This document shows, in pieces, positions 47,744 through 56,554 of a stretch of 64,000 bases of DNA (within the stretch, counting starts at the first letter, position 1; every line of letters starts with the position of its first letter). The DNA is taken from contig NZ_PGGC01000081.1 of NCBI RefSeq assembly GCF_002795305.1, positions 1 to 64,000 of the forward strand. The letters are read 5' to 3'. Source of the DNA: Aeromonas cavernicola. Its GTDB lineage: Bacteria; Pseudomonadota; Gammaproteobacteria; Enterobacterales; Aeromonadaceae. A model generated the notes under the pieces. That model made no database searches, was not told the DNA's origin, and was given only the letters and a program-made list of their open reading frames with translations. Made by a program: the position numbers and the translations under genes.

Positions 47744-48664
47744 ATGTTGAAATTCATTCTGAAACGGCTACTAGCCGCAATCCCGACGTTGTTGGTGCTG
47801 ATCACCATCTCGTTTTTTATGATGCGCCTCGCCCCAGGTAACCCCTTTACCAGCGAACGTGCGCTCCCCCCTGAAGTGATCGCCAATATCGAAGCCAAAT
47901 ATGGCTTCGATAAACCGATAGGCATGCAATACCTCACCTATCTGGGCAATTTGCTGCAAGGGGACTTGGGCCCGTCGTTTAAATACAAAGATTTCACCGT
48001 CAATGATCTGGTGAGCAAAGCGCTGCCGGTCTCCGCCAAGATTGGCACCGTGGCCTTCTTGCTAGCGGTGATGCTCGGGGTGACCTTTGGCACCCTTGCT
48101 GCGCTCAAACAAAATACGCTGCTTGACTATCTGTTGATGTCATCGGCCATGGCGGGGGTGGTGATCCCCGGTTTTGTGCTGGCACCCTTGCTGGTGCTGT
48201 TTTTCAGTATTTACCTAGGCTGGTTGCCAGCCGGTGGCTGGCAGGGGGGCGGCATCCAGTTCATGGTGCTGCCAGTGGTGGGCATGATGATGTACTACAT
48301 CTCGGCCATCTCGCGGATCATGCGCGGCAGCATGATCGAGACCATGAACGCCAACTTCATTCGCACCGCCCGCGCGAAAGGCTTGCCGCTGCGCCACATC
48401 ATTCTCAAACATGCCCTGCGTCCCGCCATGCTGCCGGTGGTCTCTTATCTGGGCCCCGCCTTTGTTGGCATCATTACCGGCTCGGTGGTGATCGAAACCA
48501 TCTTCGGTCTGCCGGGGATCGGTCAGCTGTTCGTCAATGGTGCCCTGAACCGTGATTACTCCATGGTGCTCGGTCTGACCATTTTGGTCGGCGCCCTCAC
48601 CATCACCTTTAACGCGGTGGTCGATATTCTTTACGCCGTCATCGACCCCAAGATCCGTTACTAA
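47744..48664 (+). CDS. oppB: Oligopeptide ABC transporter permease OppB
   Basis: OppB is one of two inner-membrane pore subunits. The 306-aa length equals E. coli OppB. The N terminus MLKFILKRLLAAIPTLLVL is typical; six helices follow, and the EAA loop is ARAKGLPLRHIILKHALRPA. ATG 47744 is used; a TTG two codons upstream is in frame. The Shine-Dalgarno is weak (ACAGG). oppC starts 15 bp after it. Confidence 0.96.
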   Translation: MLKFILKRLLAAIPTLLVLITISFFMMRLAPGNPFTSERALPPEVIANIEAKYGFDKPIGMQYLTYLGNLLQGDLGPSFKYKDFTVNDLVSKALPVSAKIGTVAFLLAVMLGVTFGTLAALKQNTLLDYLLMSSAMAGVVIPGFVLAPLLVLFFSIYLGWLPAGGWQGGGIQFMVLPVVGMMMYYISAISRIMRGSMIETMNANFIRTARAKGLPLRHIILKHALRPAMLPVVSYLGPAFVGIITGSVVIETIFGLPGIGQLFVNGALNRDYSMVLGLTILVGALTITFNAVVDILYAVIDPKIRY

Positions 48665-48678
48665 TTCGGGAGTTCATC

Positions 48679-49590
48679 ATGGTTGTTTCAACAAAAAATC
48701 GCGATGCCGCCCTGGCATTCGCCCAGCAAATGGAGACCGTGAAGGGGCGCTCCCTGTGGCAGGATGCCCAGCGCCGTTTTCTGCGTAACAAGGCTGCCCT
48801 CACTAGCCTGATTGTGCTGACATTGATTGGCCTGTCGGTGCTTCTCGGCCCCTCTTTATCCCAATACAACTTCGATGAGCCAGATTGGAACTCCATGCAA
48901 ACCGCGCCGGAACTGGCGACCGGCCACTTTTTTGGCACGGATAGTCTGGGGCGCGATCTGTTTGTGCGCACCCTGCTGGGGGGGCGCATTTCGCTGATGG
49001 TCGGCATCATGGGTGCCATGGTGGCGGTGGTGATCGGCACCCTCTATGGTGCTGCGTCCGGTTTTATCGGCGGGCGGGTCGATAGCCTGATGATGCGGGT
49101 GCTCGAAATCTTAAACGCCTTCCCCTTCATGTTCTTTGTGATCATGCTGGTGACCTTCTTTGGCCGTAATTTAGCGCTCATTTTTATCGCTATCGGGGCG
49201 GTGAGTTGGCTCGACATGGCGCGGATTGTCCGTGGCCAAACCTTAAGCCTCAAGAGCAAGGAGTTTATCGAGGCGGCCCACGTCTGTGGCGTCTCTAAGT
49301 GGAAAATCATTACCCGTCATATCGTGCCGAATGTACTGGGGATTGTGGCGGTCTACGCCACCTTGCTGGTGCCGGGCATGATCATGTTTGAATCTTTTCT
49401 GAGCTTTTTAGGGCTGGGGGTGCAAGAGCCCATGACCAGTTGGGGGGCTCTGCTCGATGAAGGCTCCAAGTCGATGGAAGTGGCGATTTGGCAACTGCTG
49501 TTCCCCGCCGGTTTTATGGTGGTGACCCTGTTTTGCTTCAACTTCCTCGGGGATGGTCTGCGTGACGCCCTCGATCCGAAAGATCGTTAA
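48679..49590 (+). CDS. oppC: Oligopeptide ABC transporter permease OppC
   Basis: This is the second permease, 303 aa (E. coli 302). It has the OppC N-terminal domain before the first helix (RRFLRNKAALTSLIVLTLI). The HFFGTDSLGRDLFVR signature follows near residue 75-90, and the EAA loop is EAAHVCGVSKWKIITRHIVP. GGGAGTTCATC precedes the ATG. Confidence 0.97.
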   Translation: MVVSTKNRDAALAFAQQMETVKGRSLWQDAQRRFLRNKAALTSLIVLTLIGLSVLLGPSLSQYNFDEPDWNSMQTAPELATGHFFGTDSLGRDLFVRTLLGGRISLMVGIMGAMVAVVIGTLYGAASGFIGGRVDSLMMRVLEILNAFPFMFFVIMLVTFFGRNLALIFIAIGAVSWLDMARIVRGQTLSLKSKEFIEAAHVCGVSKWKIITRHIVPNVLGIVAVYATLLVPGMIMFESFLSFLGLGVQEPMTSWGALLDEGSKSMEVAIWQLLFPAGFMVVTLFCFNFLGDGLRDALDPKDR

Positions 49591-49644
49591 TTGAGCATCG
49601 GATCGACAGGAAAGCATCACGAAAGATCGATAAGGAATTTTGAT

Positions 49645-50625
49645 ATGAAGTTACTGGATGTGAAAGATCTGCGGGTCGAGTTCAAGACCCCTGACGGCAA
49701 TGTGGTGGCGGTCAATGATCTCAATTTCTCGCTGGCGGCGGGGGAAACCTTGGGCATCGTCGGTGAGTCTGGTTCGGGTAAATCCCAGACGGCGTTCGCC
49801 ATCATGGGGCTGCTGGCCAAAAACGGGGTGGTCACTGGGTCTGCTCGGTTTCAGGGGAATGAGATCCTCAATCTGCCTGAGTCTGCCCTCAACAGGATCC
49901 GTGCCGACAAGATTGCCATGATCTTCCAAGACCCGATGACCTCGCTCAACCCCTATATGAAGGTGAAGGATCAGCTGATGGAAGTGCTGATGCTGCATAA
50001 AGGGGTGAGCAAAACGGAGGCGCTCGAAGAGTCGGTACGGATGCTCGATGCGGTGAAGATCCCTGAAGCGCGCAAGCGGATGGGGATGTATCCCCACGAA
50101 TTTTCTGGCGGCATGCGCCAGCGGGTGATGATTGCCATGGCGCTGCTCTGCCGGCCACAACTGCTGATTGCCGATGAGCCAACTACCGCACTCGACGTGA
50201 CGGTGCAGGCCCAAATCATGACCTTGATGAACGAGCTCAAGCGCGAGTTCAACACCGCCATTATCATGATCACTCACGACCTAGGGGTGGTCGCCGGCAT
50301 TTGTAACAAGGTACTGGTGATGTACGCTGGCCGCACCATGGAGTACGGCAAGGTAGACGATATTTTCTACCGTCCGAGCCACCCTTACACTGAGGGGTTA
50401 CTGCGCGCCATTCCCCGTCTTGATAGCGAAGGTGAGGCGCTGTTGACCATCCCGGGCAATCCACCCAACTTGCTACGGTTGCCGACCGGCTGCCCCTTCC
50501 AAGAGCGGTGCCACCGAGTGAGCGAGATTTGCACGCAGCACTCTCCGGTACTGACGCCGTTTAATGACGGCCGAGTGCGGGCCTGTCACTGGGTGTCGGA
50601 TGTCATCACCCAGGGGGTGAACTAA
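49645..50625 (+). CDS. oppD: Oligopeptide ABC transporter ATPase OppD
   Basis: This 326-aa ATPase has Walker A GESGSGKSQ, Q-loop IFQDPMTSLNPYM, signature FSGGMRQRV, Walker B LLIADEPTTALDVT and switch His ITHDLGVV. The C-terminal oligopeptide extension has cysteines (GCPFQERCHR ... CTQHSP ... CHW) that in this family hold a [4Fe-4S] cluster. The ATG at 49645 has AAGGAATTTTGAT upstream; an open frame from oppC's end adds 18 unlikely residues. It is followed immediately by oppF. Confidence 0.97.
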   Translation: MKLLDVKDLRVEFKTPDGNVVAVNDLNFSLAAGETLGIVGESGSGKSQTAFAIMGLLAKNGVVTGSARFQGNEILNLPESALNRIRADKIAMIFQDPMTSLNPYMKVKDQLMEVLMLHKGVSKTEALEESVRMLDAVKIPEARKRMGMYPHEFSGGMRQRVMIAMALLCRPQLLIADEPTTALDVTVQAQIMTLMNELKREFNTAIIMITHDLGVVAGICNKVLVMYAGRTMEYGKVDDIFYRPSHPYTEGLLRAIPRLDSEGEALLTIPGNPPNLLRLPTGCPFQERCHRVSEICTQHSPVLTPFNDGRVRACHWVSDVITQGVN

Positions 50626-51630
50626 ATGAGCGCTGAAAAAAAATTGCTGTTGGATGTGTCAGATCTCAAAGTGCACTTTCGTATTAAAAGTGGCAAAGCG
50701 TGGCCATGGGCCAAGCCAGCAGAGCTCAAGGCGGTTGATGGTGTTAACTTGCGTCTGTATGAGGGGGAGACCCTCGGCGTGGTGGGCGAATCTGGCTGCG
50801 GTAAATCGACCTTTGCCCGCGCCATCATCGGATTGGTGCCAGCGACGGCGGGCAAGGTAGTGTGGCTGGGTGAAGATCTCACCCAGCTTGATCACCACGC
50901 TCTGCGGGAGAAGCGCAAAGCGATCCAGATGATCTTTCAAGACCCGCTGGCCTCGTTAAACCCAAGGATGACCATCGGCGACATCATTGCCGAGCCGCTT
51001 ATCACCTTCTACCCCGATCTGCCAAAGGAGACGGTGAAGGAGAAGGTGCGCACCATGATGAGCAAGGTGGGGCTCTTGCCCAACCTGGTCAACCGCTATC
51101 CCCACGAGTTCTCCGGCGGCCAGTGTCAGCGGATCGGCATTGCCCGAGCGCTGATCCTCGAGCCCAAGATGATCATCTGCGATGAGCCGGTGTCGGCGCT
51201 CGATGTGTCGATTCAGGCGCAGGTGGTCAATTTGCTCAAATCCCTGCAAAAGGAGATGGGGCTGTCGCTTATCTTCATCGCTCACGATCTGTCGGTGGTG
51301 AAACATATCTCTGATCGGGTGCTGGTGATGTATTTGGGCAATGCGGTGGAGCTCGGTACCCGCCAAGAGATCTTCGCTAACCCGCTGCACCCTTACACCA
51401 AGGCGCTGATGTCGGCGGTGCCGATCCCAGACCCTGAGCAGGAGCGCAACAAGGTGATCCAGATCCTAGAAGGTGACCTGCCCTCGCCGATGAACCCGCC
51501 GTCCGGTTGCGTGTTTCGCACCCGTTGCCCGCAGGCGGGCCCCGAGTGTGCCAACACTCGGCCCCAGCTGGTGGGGAGCGTCGAACACGGGGTGGCCTGC
51601 CTCAAAGTGGGGGCAATCGGGAGTGAGTAA
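50626..51630 (+). CDS. oppF: Oligopeptide ABC transporter ATPase OppF
   Basis: This 334-aa ATPase partners OppD. Walker A is GESGCGKST, the Q-loop IFQDPLASLNPRM, the signature FSGGQCQRI (Cys replaces the usual Arg) and Walker B MIICDEPVSALDVS. The C-terminal PPSGCVFRTRCPQAGPEC extension has cluster-type cysteines. Its ATG directly follows the oppD stop (TAAATG), so translation is coupled. A hairpin closes the operon. Confidence 0.97.
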   Translation: MSAEKKLLLDVSDLKVHFRIKSGKAWPWAKPAELKAVDGVNLRLYEGETLGVVGESGCGKSTFARAIIGLVPATAGKVVWLGEDLTQLDHHALREKRKAIQMIFQDPLASLNPRMTIGDIIAEPLITFYPDLPKETVKEKVRTMMSKVGLLPNLVNRYPHEFSGGQCQRIGIARALILEPKMIICDEPVSALDVSIQAQVVNLLKSLQKEMGLSLIFIAHDLSVVKHISDRVLVMYLGNAVELGTRQEIFANPLHPYTKALMSAVPIPDPEQERNKVIQILEGDLPSPMNPPSGCVFRTRCPQAGPECANTRPQLVGSVEHGVACLKVGAIGSE

Positions 51631-51631
51631 T

Positions 51632-51671
51632 AACGAGGTCGCCACAGCATTGTGTAATGGCACCTCGTTTG
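51632..51671 (+). terminator. Probable opp operon terminator
   Basis: AACGAGGT pairs with ACCTCGTT, with an inner CCA/TGG pairing across a longer loop, followed by a short TTT. It begins right at the oppF stop. Confidence 0.6.
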
Positions 51672-51710
51672 ATCTGGCTTGGCGCAAGTCACATCAGCTG
51701 TTACTATCCG

Positions 51711-51840
51711 CCTCAACAAGGGGAGTAACTTCTCGCTGGTTTGTCGTCAATACGGTGCACCCATCTCCTGCAGTGCACCCGGCAGCCGGGCAGTCGATAA
51801 AGATCGGCTGTAAGTGAGACCTTGCCGAGAGGCAAGGTGG
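51711..51840 (+). ncRNA. yybP-ykoY (Mn2+-sensing) riboswitch
   Basis: The segment carries the family's conserved blocks in order: AAGGGGAGTAAC, then GTCGTCAATACGG, then a variable CCGG/CCGG stem, then TGAGACCTTGCC with GAGA loop and GGCAAGGT. This motif is the manganese riboswitch found upstream of alx/terC and mntP in E. coli. It lies 66 bp before the alx start, followed by a hairpin that can act as expression platform. Confidence 0.88.
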
Positions 51841-51855
51841 ATCTGCTCTAAATGC

Positions 51856-51891
51856 AAACCCACGCCGCTCGGCTGTGGGTTTTGTCGTTTT
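51856..51891 (+). terminator. Expression-platform hairpin before alx
   Basis: AAACCCAC-GCC pairs with GGC-GTGGGTTT (one bulged T) and is followed by TGTCGTTTTT. The alx ribosome site AGGAGAGG starts two bases later. It can serve as a terminator released when the riboswitch binds Mn2+ or at high pH. Confidence 0.7.
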
Positions 51892-51905
51892 TAGGAGAGG
51901 TAAAA

Positions 51906-52850
51906 ATGGGTGAATGGTGGATGTGGGCCAGTTTCTTTTGCATTGTGCTGGTGCTGTTATGGATCGACATACGCTTTGTTGGCGGCGGCAAATCCCACAA
52001 GGTGTCGCTCAAAGAGGCCGGCATCTGGTCGCTGATCTGGGTCAGCGTGGCGCTGCTCTTCAATCTCGCTATCTGGTTTTGGCTGGATCACAGCGCGGGC
52101 CGTGACATTGCTAACCAGAAGGGACTGGAGTTTCTCACCGGCTACCTCATCGAGAAAGCGCTGGCGGTGGATAACGTCTTCGTCTGGCTGATGCTGTTTG
52201 GCTACTTTGCCATTCCGGCCGAACTACAGCGCCGGGTGCTGCTGTACGGGGTACTGGGCGCCATCGTGATGCGGGCGGGCATGGTGTTCGCAGGCAGTTG
52301 GCTGATTGAGCAGTTCCACTGGGTGCTCTATCTGTTCGGTGCCTTCTTGCTGTTGACTGGCGCCAAAATGCTGTGGGCTGCCGACAAGGAGCCGGATCTG
52401 GCCAACAATCCGCTGCTAGGCTGGATGCGTCGCCGCTTTAAGGTGACTGAGACCCTGGAAGGGGAGAAGTTCTTCGTCTGGCGTGACGGTGTGCGCTATG
52501 CCACCCCGCTGCTGCTCATTTTGGTGCTGGTGGAGGTGAGCGATCTTATCTTCGCGGTGGACAGTATCCCGGCTATCTTCGCGGTGACCACCGATCCCTT
52601 TATCGTGCTCACCTCCAACATCTTTGCCATCATGGGGCTACGTGCCATGTACTTCCTGCTGGCGGGAGTTGCCGAGCGTTTTGCGCTGCTTAAATACGGT
52701 CTGGCGCTGATCCTGATGTTTATCGGGGTCAAGATGTTGCTATTGGATGTTTTTAAGATCCCAACCGGTATTGCACTCGGGGTGGTCGCGTTGATCCTGC
52801 TGGCCTCCATGGGACTCAGCCTCTTCGTGACCCGGAAAAAGACCGCTTGA
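51906..52850 (+). CDS. alx: TerC-family membrane protein Alx
   Basis: Alx is an alkali-induced TerC-family inner-membrane protein linked to manganese homeostasis (probable Mn2+ export) in E. coli. The 314-aa protein has about nine helices. The TerC hallmarks are EKALAVDNVFVW (about 85-96) and ILVLVEVSDLIFAVDSIPA, which contain acidic residues within membrane helices. The start at 51906 has AGGAGAGGTAAAA directly upstream. The upstream riboswitch indicates metal or pH control; no ter cluster is present, so tellurite resistance is not implied. Confidence 0.93.
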   Translation: MGEWWMWASFFCIVLVLLWIDIRFVGGGKSHKVSLKEAGIWSLIWVSVALLFNLAIWFWLDHSAGRDIANQKGLEFLTGYLIEKALAVDNVFVWLMLFGYFAIPAELQRRVLLYGVLGAIVMRAGMVFAGSWLIEQFHWVLYLFGAFLLLTGAKMLWAADKEPDLANNPLLGWMRRRFKVTETLEGEKFFVWRDGVRYATPLLLILVLVEVSDLIFAVDSIPAIFAVTTDPFIVLTSNIFAIMGLRAMYFLLAGVAERFALLKYGLALILMFIGVKMLLLDVFKIPTGIALGVVALILLASMGLSLFVTRKKTA

Positions 52851-52875
52851 GCGTGGTAGATGATCAAGCACTGCC

Positions 52876-52903
52876 AACAAGGGCTCCTGCGGGAGCCCTT
52901 GTT
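52876..52903. terminator. Bidirectional terminator between alx and the racemase gene
   Basis: A perfect 12-bp stem AACAAGGGCTCC and its complement, with a TGCG loop, lies between two convergent genes. Confidence 0.8.
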
Positions 52904-52912
52904 CATATCCTG

Positions 52913-54142
52913 TTATCCGCGCTTGATCTTCTTGGGGTTGCTGTAACCCCAGATGGTGTATAGGTCTGCCAGCAAGGCTCCGTTGTACTCCTCCAGATCG
53001 GCCTGTTTTACCTCGGCCTGACCCTGTCGACCAAACAGTACCACCTCGTCGCCGGGTTTGACTCCTTTGAGATCGGTCACATCCACCATGATGGTGTTCA
53101 TGGAGGTCTTGCCGACCACGGGTACTTTTTGCCCTTGGATCAGCACATAGGCCTTGTTGCTGAGCGCACGGCGGTAGCCGTCGGAATAACCCAGCGGCAG
53201 GTTGGCGAGCCAGGTGTCACGCTTGAGGGTAAAGGTGCGGTCATAACCGACGGTGTTACCCGCTGCATAGTGGTTGACCGAGGCGACCTGGGTCTTGAAT
53301 GCCATTACCCGCTTGTATTCGGTGTGGGAGGGGATGGAATCACCGTAGAGCAGGCCGCCCGGGCGCACCATGTCGAAGTAGGCGTCCGGTACGGCCAGGG
53401 TGGCGAAGGAGTTGGCGGCGTGGAGGGTGATCTTGCTGCGATCCAGCTTGCCCGCCTCCAGTAACCATTGGGAGTCCAGTTTGAACTGGGCCAGCCCCAG
53501 CTTGACGTCCTCTTTCTCCTCCACCGGGAAGTGGGTCATGATGCCAACGGGGGTGACCCCCTTAAGCGTGAGGATCGCCAGTGCATCTTGTTTGCCGTCA
53601 GTCAGTTGCAGGTCGATGCCGTTGCGGCTCATGCCAGCAGAGTTGAGGGCGATATGCACCGGAATGCTGGTGTGGTGGCGCTGGGCGATGTCGGCGATGC
53701 CTTGAGCACTCACCAGACTGCCGATCAGCTCTTCCATCTTGTAGGGGAGCGCCTGTTCTACTTCGGCTGGGGTGGCGGCGCGTACCCGCATCAGGCGGCC
53801 GGTAAAGCCTTTTTCACGGGCGACCCGCGCCTCTTCGTTGCTGGCAATGCCGATGCAGGGAATAGCGGCCTCAATGACCGAGGGAACCAGCAGGTCGATA
53901 CCATGTCCGTAGGCGTCGGCCTTCATGATGGCGCAGATCTGCGGCCCCTGATCGCCGAGGCGATCTTTAAGGGTCTGGATATTGTGTTCAAAGGCGGTTA
54001 AGTCCACCTCCAGCCAAGCGTTGCTAACGGTCTGCTCCTGACCGTTGCGCTGATCTGCAGCCAAGGGGAGATAGGGCGCTGCCAAGGCTTGGCCCGTGAG
54101 TAGGCCGAAGATCAGGGTAGCCAGCAGAGTTTTCTTGTGCAT
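52913..54142 (-). CDS. bsr: Periplasmic broad-specificity amino-acid racemase
   Basis: This alanine-racemase-fold PLP enzyme produces non-canonical D-amino acids that modify peptidoglycan, as BsrV does in Vibrio cholerae. The 409-aa precursor has a signal peptide (cleavage after QALA, residue 21). PLP Lys74 lies in CAIMKADAYGHG, and SMNTIMVDVTDL lies in the C-terminal beta domain. The signal peptide and length separate it from cytoplasmic Alr/DadX (about 360 aa). It is monocistronic and divergent from the ICMT-like gene, with an AT-rich promoter gap. Confidence 0.93.
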   Translation of the reverse strand: MHKKTLLATLIFGLLTGQALAAPYLPLAADQRNGQEQTVSNAWLEVDLTAFEHNIQTLKDRLGDQGPQICAIMKADAYGHGIDLLVPSVIEAAIPCIGIASNEEARVAREKGFTGRLMRVRAATPAEVEQALPYKMEELIGSLVSAQGIADIAQRHHTSIPVHIALNSAGMSRNGIDLQLTDGKQDALAILTLKGVTPVGIMTHFPVEEKEDVKLGLAQFKLDSQWLLEAGKLDRSKITLHAANSFATLAVPDAYFDMVRPGGLLYGDSIPSHTEYKRVMAFKTQVASVNHYAAGNTVGYDRTFTLKRDTWLANLPLGYSDGYRRALSNKAYVLIQGQKVPVVGKTSMNTIMVDVTDLKGVKPGDEVVLFGRQGQAEVKQADLEEYNGALLADLYTIWGYSNPKKIKRG

Positions 54143-54315
54143 AGTGATTCCTTTTGTTGGTCGCGTTGGATAGTTTGGATTGGGTCGGCTACATTAGTGG
54201 TAATTTAACCACAACTTGTTGTTATTATTATGATATTTCCCACACTTAACGGGTGCTGGTTGGTTGGGAGTCTAGCGTAACAAGGGGGTCGATGGACCCT
54301 TATCGGGGGAAGGAA

Positions 54316-54765
54316 ATGGTCAATTTTGAGTTACGTTTGCCACCACCACTGGTCTTCCTGCTCTGTGCAGGGGCCGCGTGGTGGCTGAGAGGGGAGAGCC
54401 AGCCCAGCCTCTGGGCAATGGCGCTGATGGCTGTGTTGATCCTAGTGGGGGCCATCATGGGGTTTGGGGCCCTACAACGGTTTCGTCACCATCAGACCAC
54501 GGTCAGCCCCACCAAGCCTCATGACACTAGCCGTCTGGTGACCTGTGGCGTCTATCGTGTCAGCCGCAATCCGATGTATCTGGGGTTGCTTTGCTGGCTG
54601 GCCGCTTGGGACTGTTATCTTGGGGGTATCTGGGTCTGGGTGGGACCGATCGTGCTGGTGGCTTGGTTGACCCGCTTCCAGATCATGCCGGAGGAGCGGT
54701 TGCTGCGCGCCCGCTTTGGCGACGAGTATGTGGCGTATTGTCAGCGCGTTCGCCGTTGGTGTTGA
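54316..54765 (+). CDS. ICMT/PEMT-like isoprenylcysteine methyltransferase-family protein
   Basis: This 149-aa membrane protein has three to four hydrophobic helices and the family motif GVYRVSRNPMYLGLL. A C-terminal PEERLLRARFGDEYVAY box completes the SAM site. Bacterial members are thought to methylate small lipophilic substrates; the real one is unknown. The start at 54316 is chosen because GGGGGAAGG is directly upstream; an in-frame ATG 54292 is possible. Confidence 0.82.
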   Translation: MVNFELRLPPPLVFLLCAGAAWWLRGESQPSLWAMALMAVLILVGAIMGFGALQRFRHHQTTVSPTKPHDTSRLVTCGVYRVSRNPMYLGLLCWLAAWDCYLGGIWVWVGPIVLVAWLTRFQIMPEERLLRARFGDEYVAYCQRVRRWC

Positions 54766-54860
54766 AGGGGAGTAGCCTGTGTGGGGTGAGCGGATAAACC
54801 GGATGGAACCTGCTGGATAAAGAGAACCCCGAGCATGCCCAAGGTTCTCGAGAATGAAGG

Positions 54861-56000
54861 TTAGAAAAAATCGGCTTTCTCGTCCTTGGTGGGTTCGAGG
54901 CTCCAGTCGGTGGCATCGTTGCTGCTGGTGATCAGCCCCTTTTCTCGCCACAGCTTGATCCTAAGGCGCAGGTTGTTAGCTGAGTCGGCATGTTTCACCG
55001 CTTCCTCTTCATCAATCACCCCTTCAACCAGCAGGTCGAACAGGGCGCCATCGAAGGTGACCATGCCAAGTTCTCTGGACTTTTCCATCACCTCTTTGAG
55101 GTTGTCAAATTCGCCCCGCTTGATCAGGTCGCGGATGGTGTGAGTACCCAGCATGACCTCCACCGCGGCGCGGCGGCCTCCGTCGGTGGTATTGACCAGC
55201 CGCTGCGAGACAAATGCCTGGAGGTTATTGCCCAGATCGTGCAACAGCTGGGGGCGGCGCTCTTCAGGAAAGAAGTTGATGATCCGATCCAGTGCCTGAT
55301 TGGCGTTATTGGCATGGAGTGTCGAGATAGCCAGATGGCCAGTTTCGGAGAACGCCAGCGCATGTTCCATGGTTTCACGGTCACGGATTTCGCCGATCAG
55401 GATCACATCGGGGGCTTGGCGCAGGGTATTTTTCAGCGCGGCGTGAAAGCTGCGGGTATCTACCCCGACTTCCCGCTGGTTGATGATGCTTTTGTGGTGG
55501 CGATGAACAAACTCCACCGGATCTTCAATGGTGATGATGTGGCCGCCGCTATGACGGTTGCGATGATCAATCAAAGCGGCCAGTGAGGTGGATTTCCCTG
55601 ACCCAGTGCCGCCAACAAACAGCACCAGCCCGCGTTTTGCCATGATGCAATCGAGCAGCACCGACGGCAGTTTGAGATCCTCAAAGCGGGGGATCTCGGT
55701 CTTAATATTGCGGGCTACCAGGGAAATTTCATTACGCTGCTTGAAGATATTGACCCGAAAACGGCCTATTTGGGGCAATGAGATGGCCAAGTTCATCTCG
55801 AGATCTCGCTCAAACTGGGCTTTTTGCTCCCGATCCATAATGGCATCGGCAATGGCGGCTACGTCACCGGGATTGAGTGGCACATCGCTTAATGGCCGCA
55901 GTACCCCGTTAAATTTGGCGCTAGGCGGCGCGCCAGTTGAAAGGTAGAGGTCCGAACCATCCTGGTTGGCCAATGTTTGTAACATGTCGTGCAATTCCAT
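54861..56000 (-). CDS. pilU: Type IV pilus retraction ATPase PilU
   Basis: PilU assists PilT in retracting type IVa pili for twitching and DNA uptake. The 379-aa secretion ATPase has an N-terminal PAS-like domain with GSDLYLSTGAPPSAKFNG, a PilU-type opening. Walker A is GGTGSGKSTS, the Asp box IITIEDPVEF, Walker B VILIGEIRDRETM and the His box SETGHLAISTLHANN. The C-terminal acidic/phenylalanine tail KDEKADFF is typical of PilU rather than PilT. The start at 56000 has GAGGTAACACC upstream. pilT is not adjacent in the window. Confidence 0.93.
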   Translation of the reverse strand: MELHDMLQTLANQDGSDLYLSTGAPPSAKFNGVLRPLSDVPLNPGDVAAIADAIMDREQKAQFERDLEMNLAISLPQIGRFRVNIFKQRNEISLVARNIKTEIPRFEDLKLPSVLLDCIMAKRGLVLFVGGTGSGKSTSLAALIDHRNRHSGGHIITIEDPVEFVHRHHKSIINQREVGVDTRSFHAALKNTLRQAPDVILIGEIRDRETMEHALAFSETGHLAISTLHANNANQALDRIINFFPEERRPQLLHDLGNNLQAFVSQRLVNTTDGGRRAAVEVMLGTHTIRDLIKRGEFDNLKEVMEKSRELGMVTFDGALFDLLVEGVIDEEEAVKHADSANNLRLRIKLWREKGLITSSNDATDWSLEPTKDEKADFF

Positions 56001-56092
56001 GGTGTTACCTCGTCTTACGTTGCTTCGTCCAGCAAGAAGATGCCTGTTCACTGTTATGCTAAAACTGTTGTGCTAAAAGTGGTGGGGGCAGA

Positions 56093-56449
56093 TCACCCGC
56101 CGGTGAGTTTTTCACGAAATACAAAAAAGACCGCCCCCAAAATACAGAGTCCAGCCCATAAATAGTCCCATTTCAGGTCCTCTTTCAGATAAAAGAGAGA
56201 GAAAGGCACAAAGACGGTGAGGGTGATCACCTCCTGCAAAATTTTGAGCTGACCGACGCTCATCACGGTATGGCCGATGCGGTTAGCGGGTACCTGCAGC
56301 AGATATTCGAACAGCGCGATGCCCCAGCTGACTAATGCGGCGATGATCCAAGGCTTGTGATTCATGCTCTTGAGATGGGCATACCAAGCAAAGGTCATAA
56401 ATACGTTACTACACAGCAACAGACCAATGCTGGTAATGATAGGGTTCAT
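56093..56449 (-). CDS. DUF486 (DMT-superfamily-like) membrane protein
   Basis: This 118-aa protein has four helices and the DUF486 features MTFAWYAHLK, EYLLQVPANRIGH and FSLFYLKEDLKWDYLWA. The function is unknown. The start at 56449 has AGGAGAACCTT immediately upstream. It is divergent from the binding-protein gene, with 105 bp between starts. Confidence 0.88.
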   Translation of the reverse strand: MNPIITSIGLLLCSNVFMTFAWYAHLKSMNHKPWIIAALVSWGIALFEYLLQVPANRIGHTVMSVGQLKILQEVITLTVFVPFSLFYLKEDLKWDYLWAGLCILGAVFFVFREKLTGG

Positions 56450-56554
56450 AAGGTTCTCCTTTAAAATCAATTGCATGTTATCGTTGCACCATTTGTTTTC
56501 ATAATGGATACGTTCGGGTATTTTGTAGCCAGCGTAGTCAGGTGGAATAAAAAA

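Noticed and set aside
51906-52850. Tellurite resistance determinant
   Set aside because: TerC-like, but without other ter genes and with an Mn2+ riboswitch; the Alx assignment is better.
52913-54142. Ordinary cytoplasmic alanine racemase (Alr/DadX)
   Set aside because: The clear signal peptide and the 409-residue length fit the periplasmic broad-specificity racemases instead.
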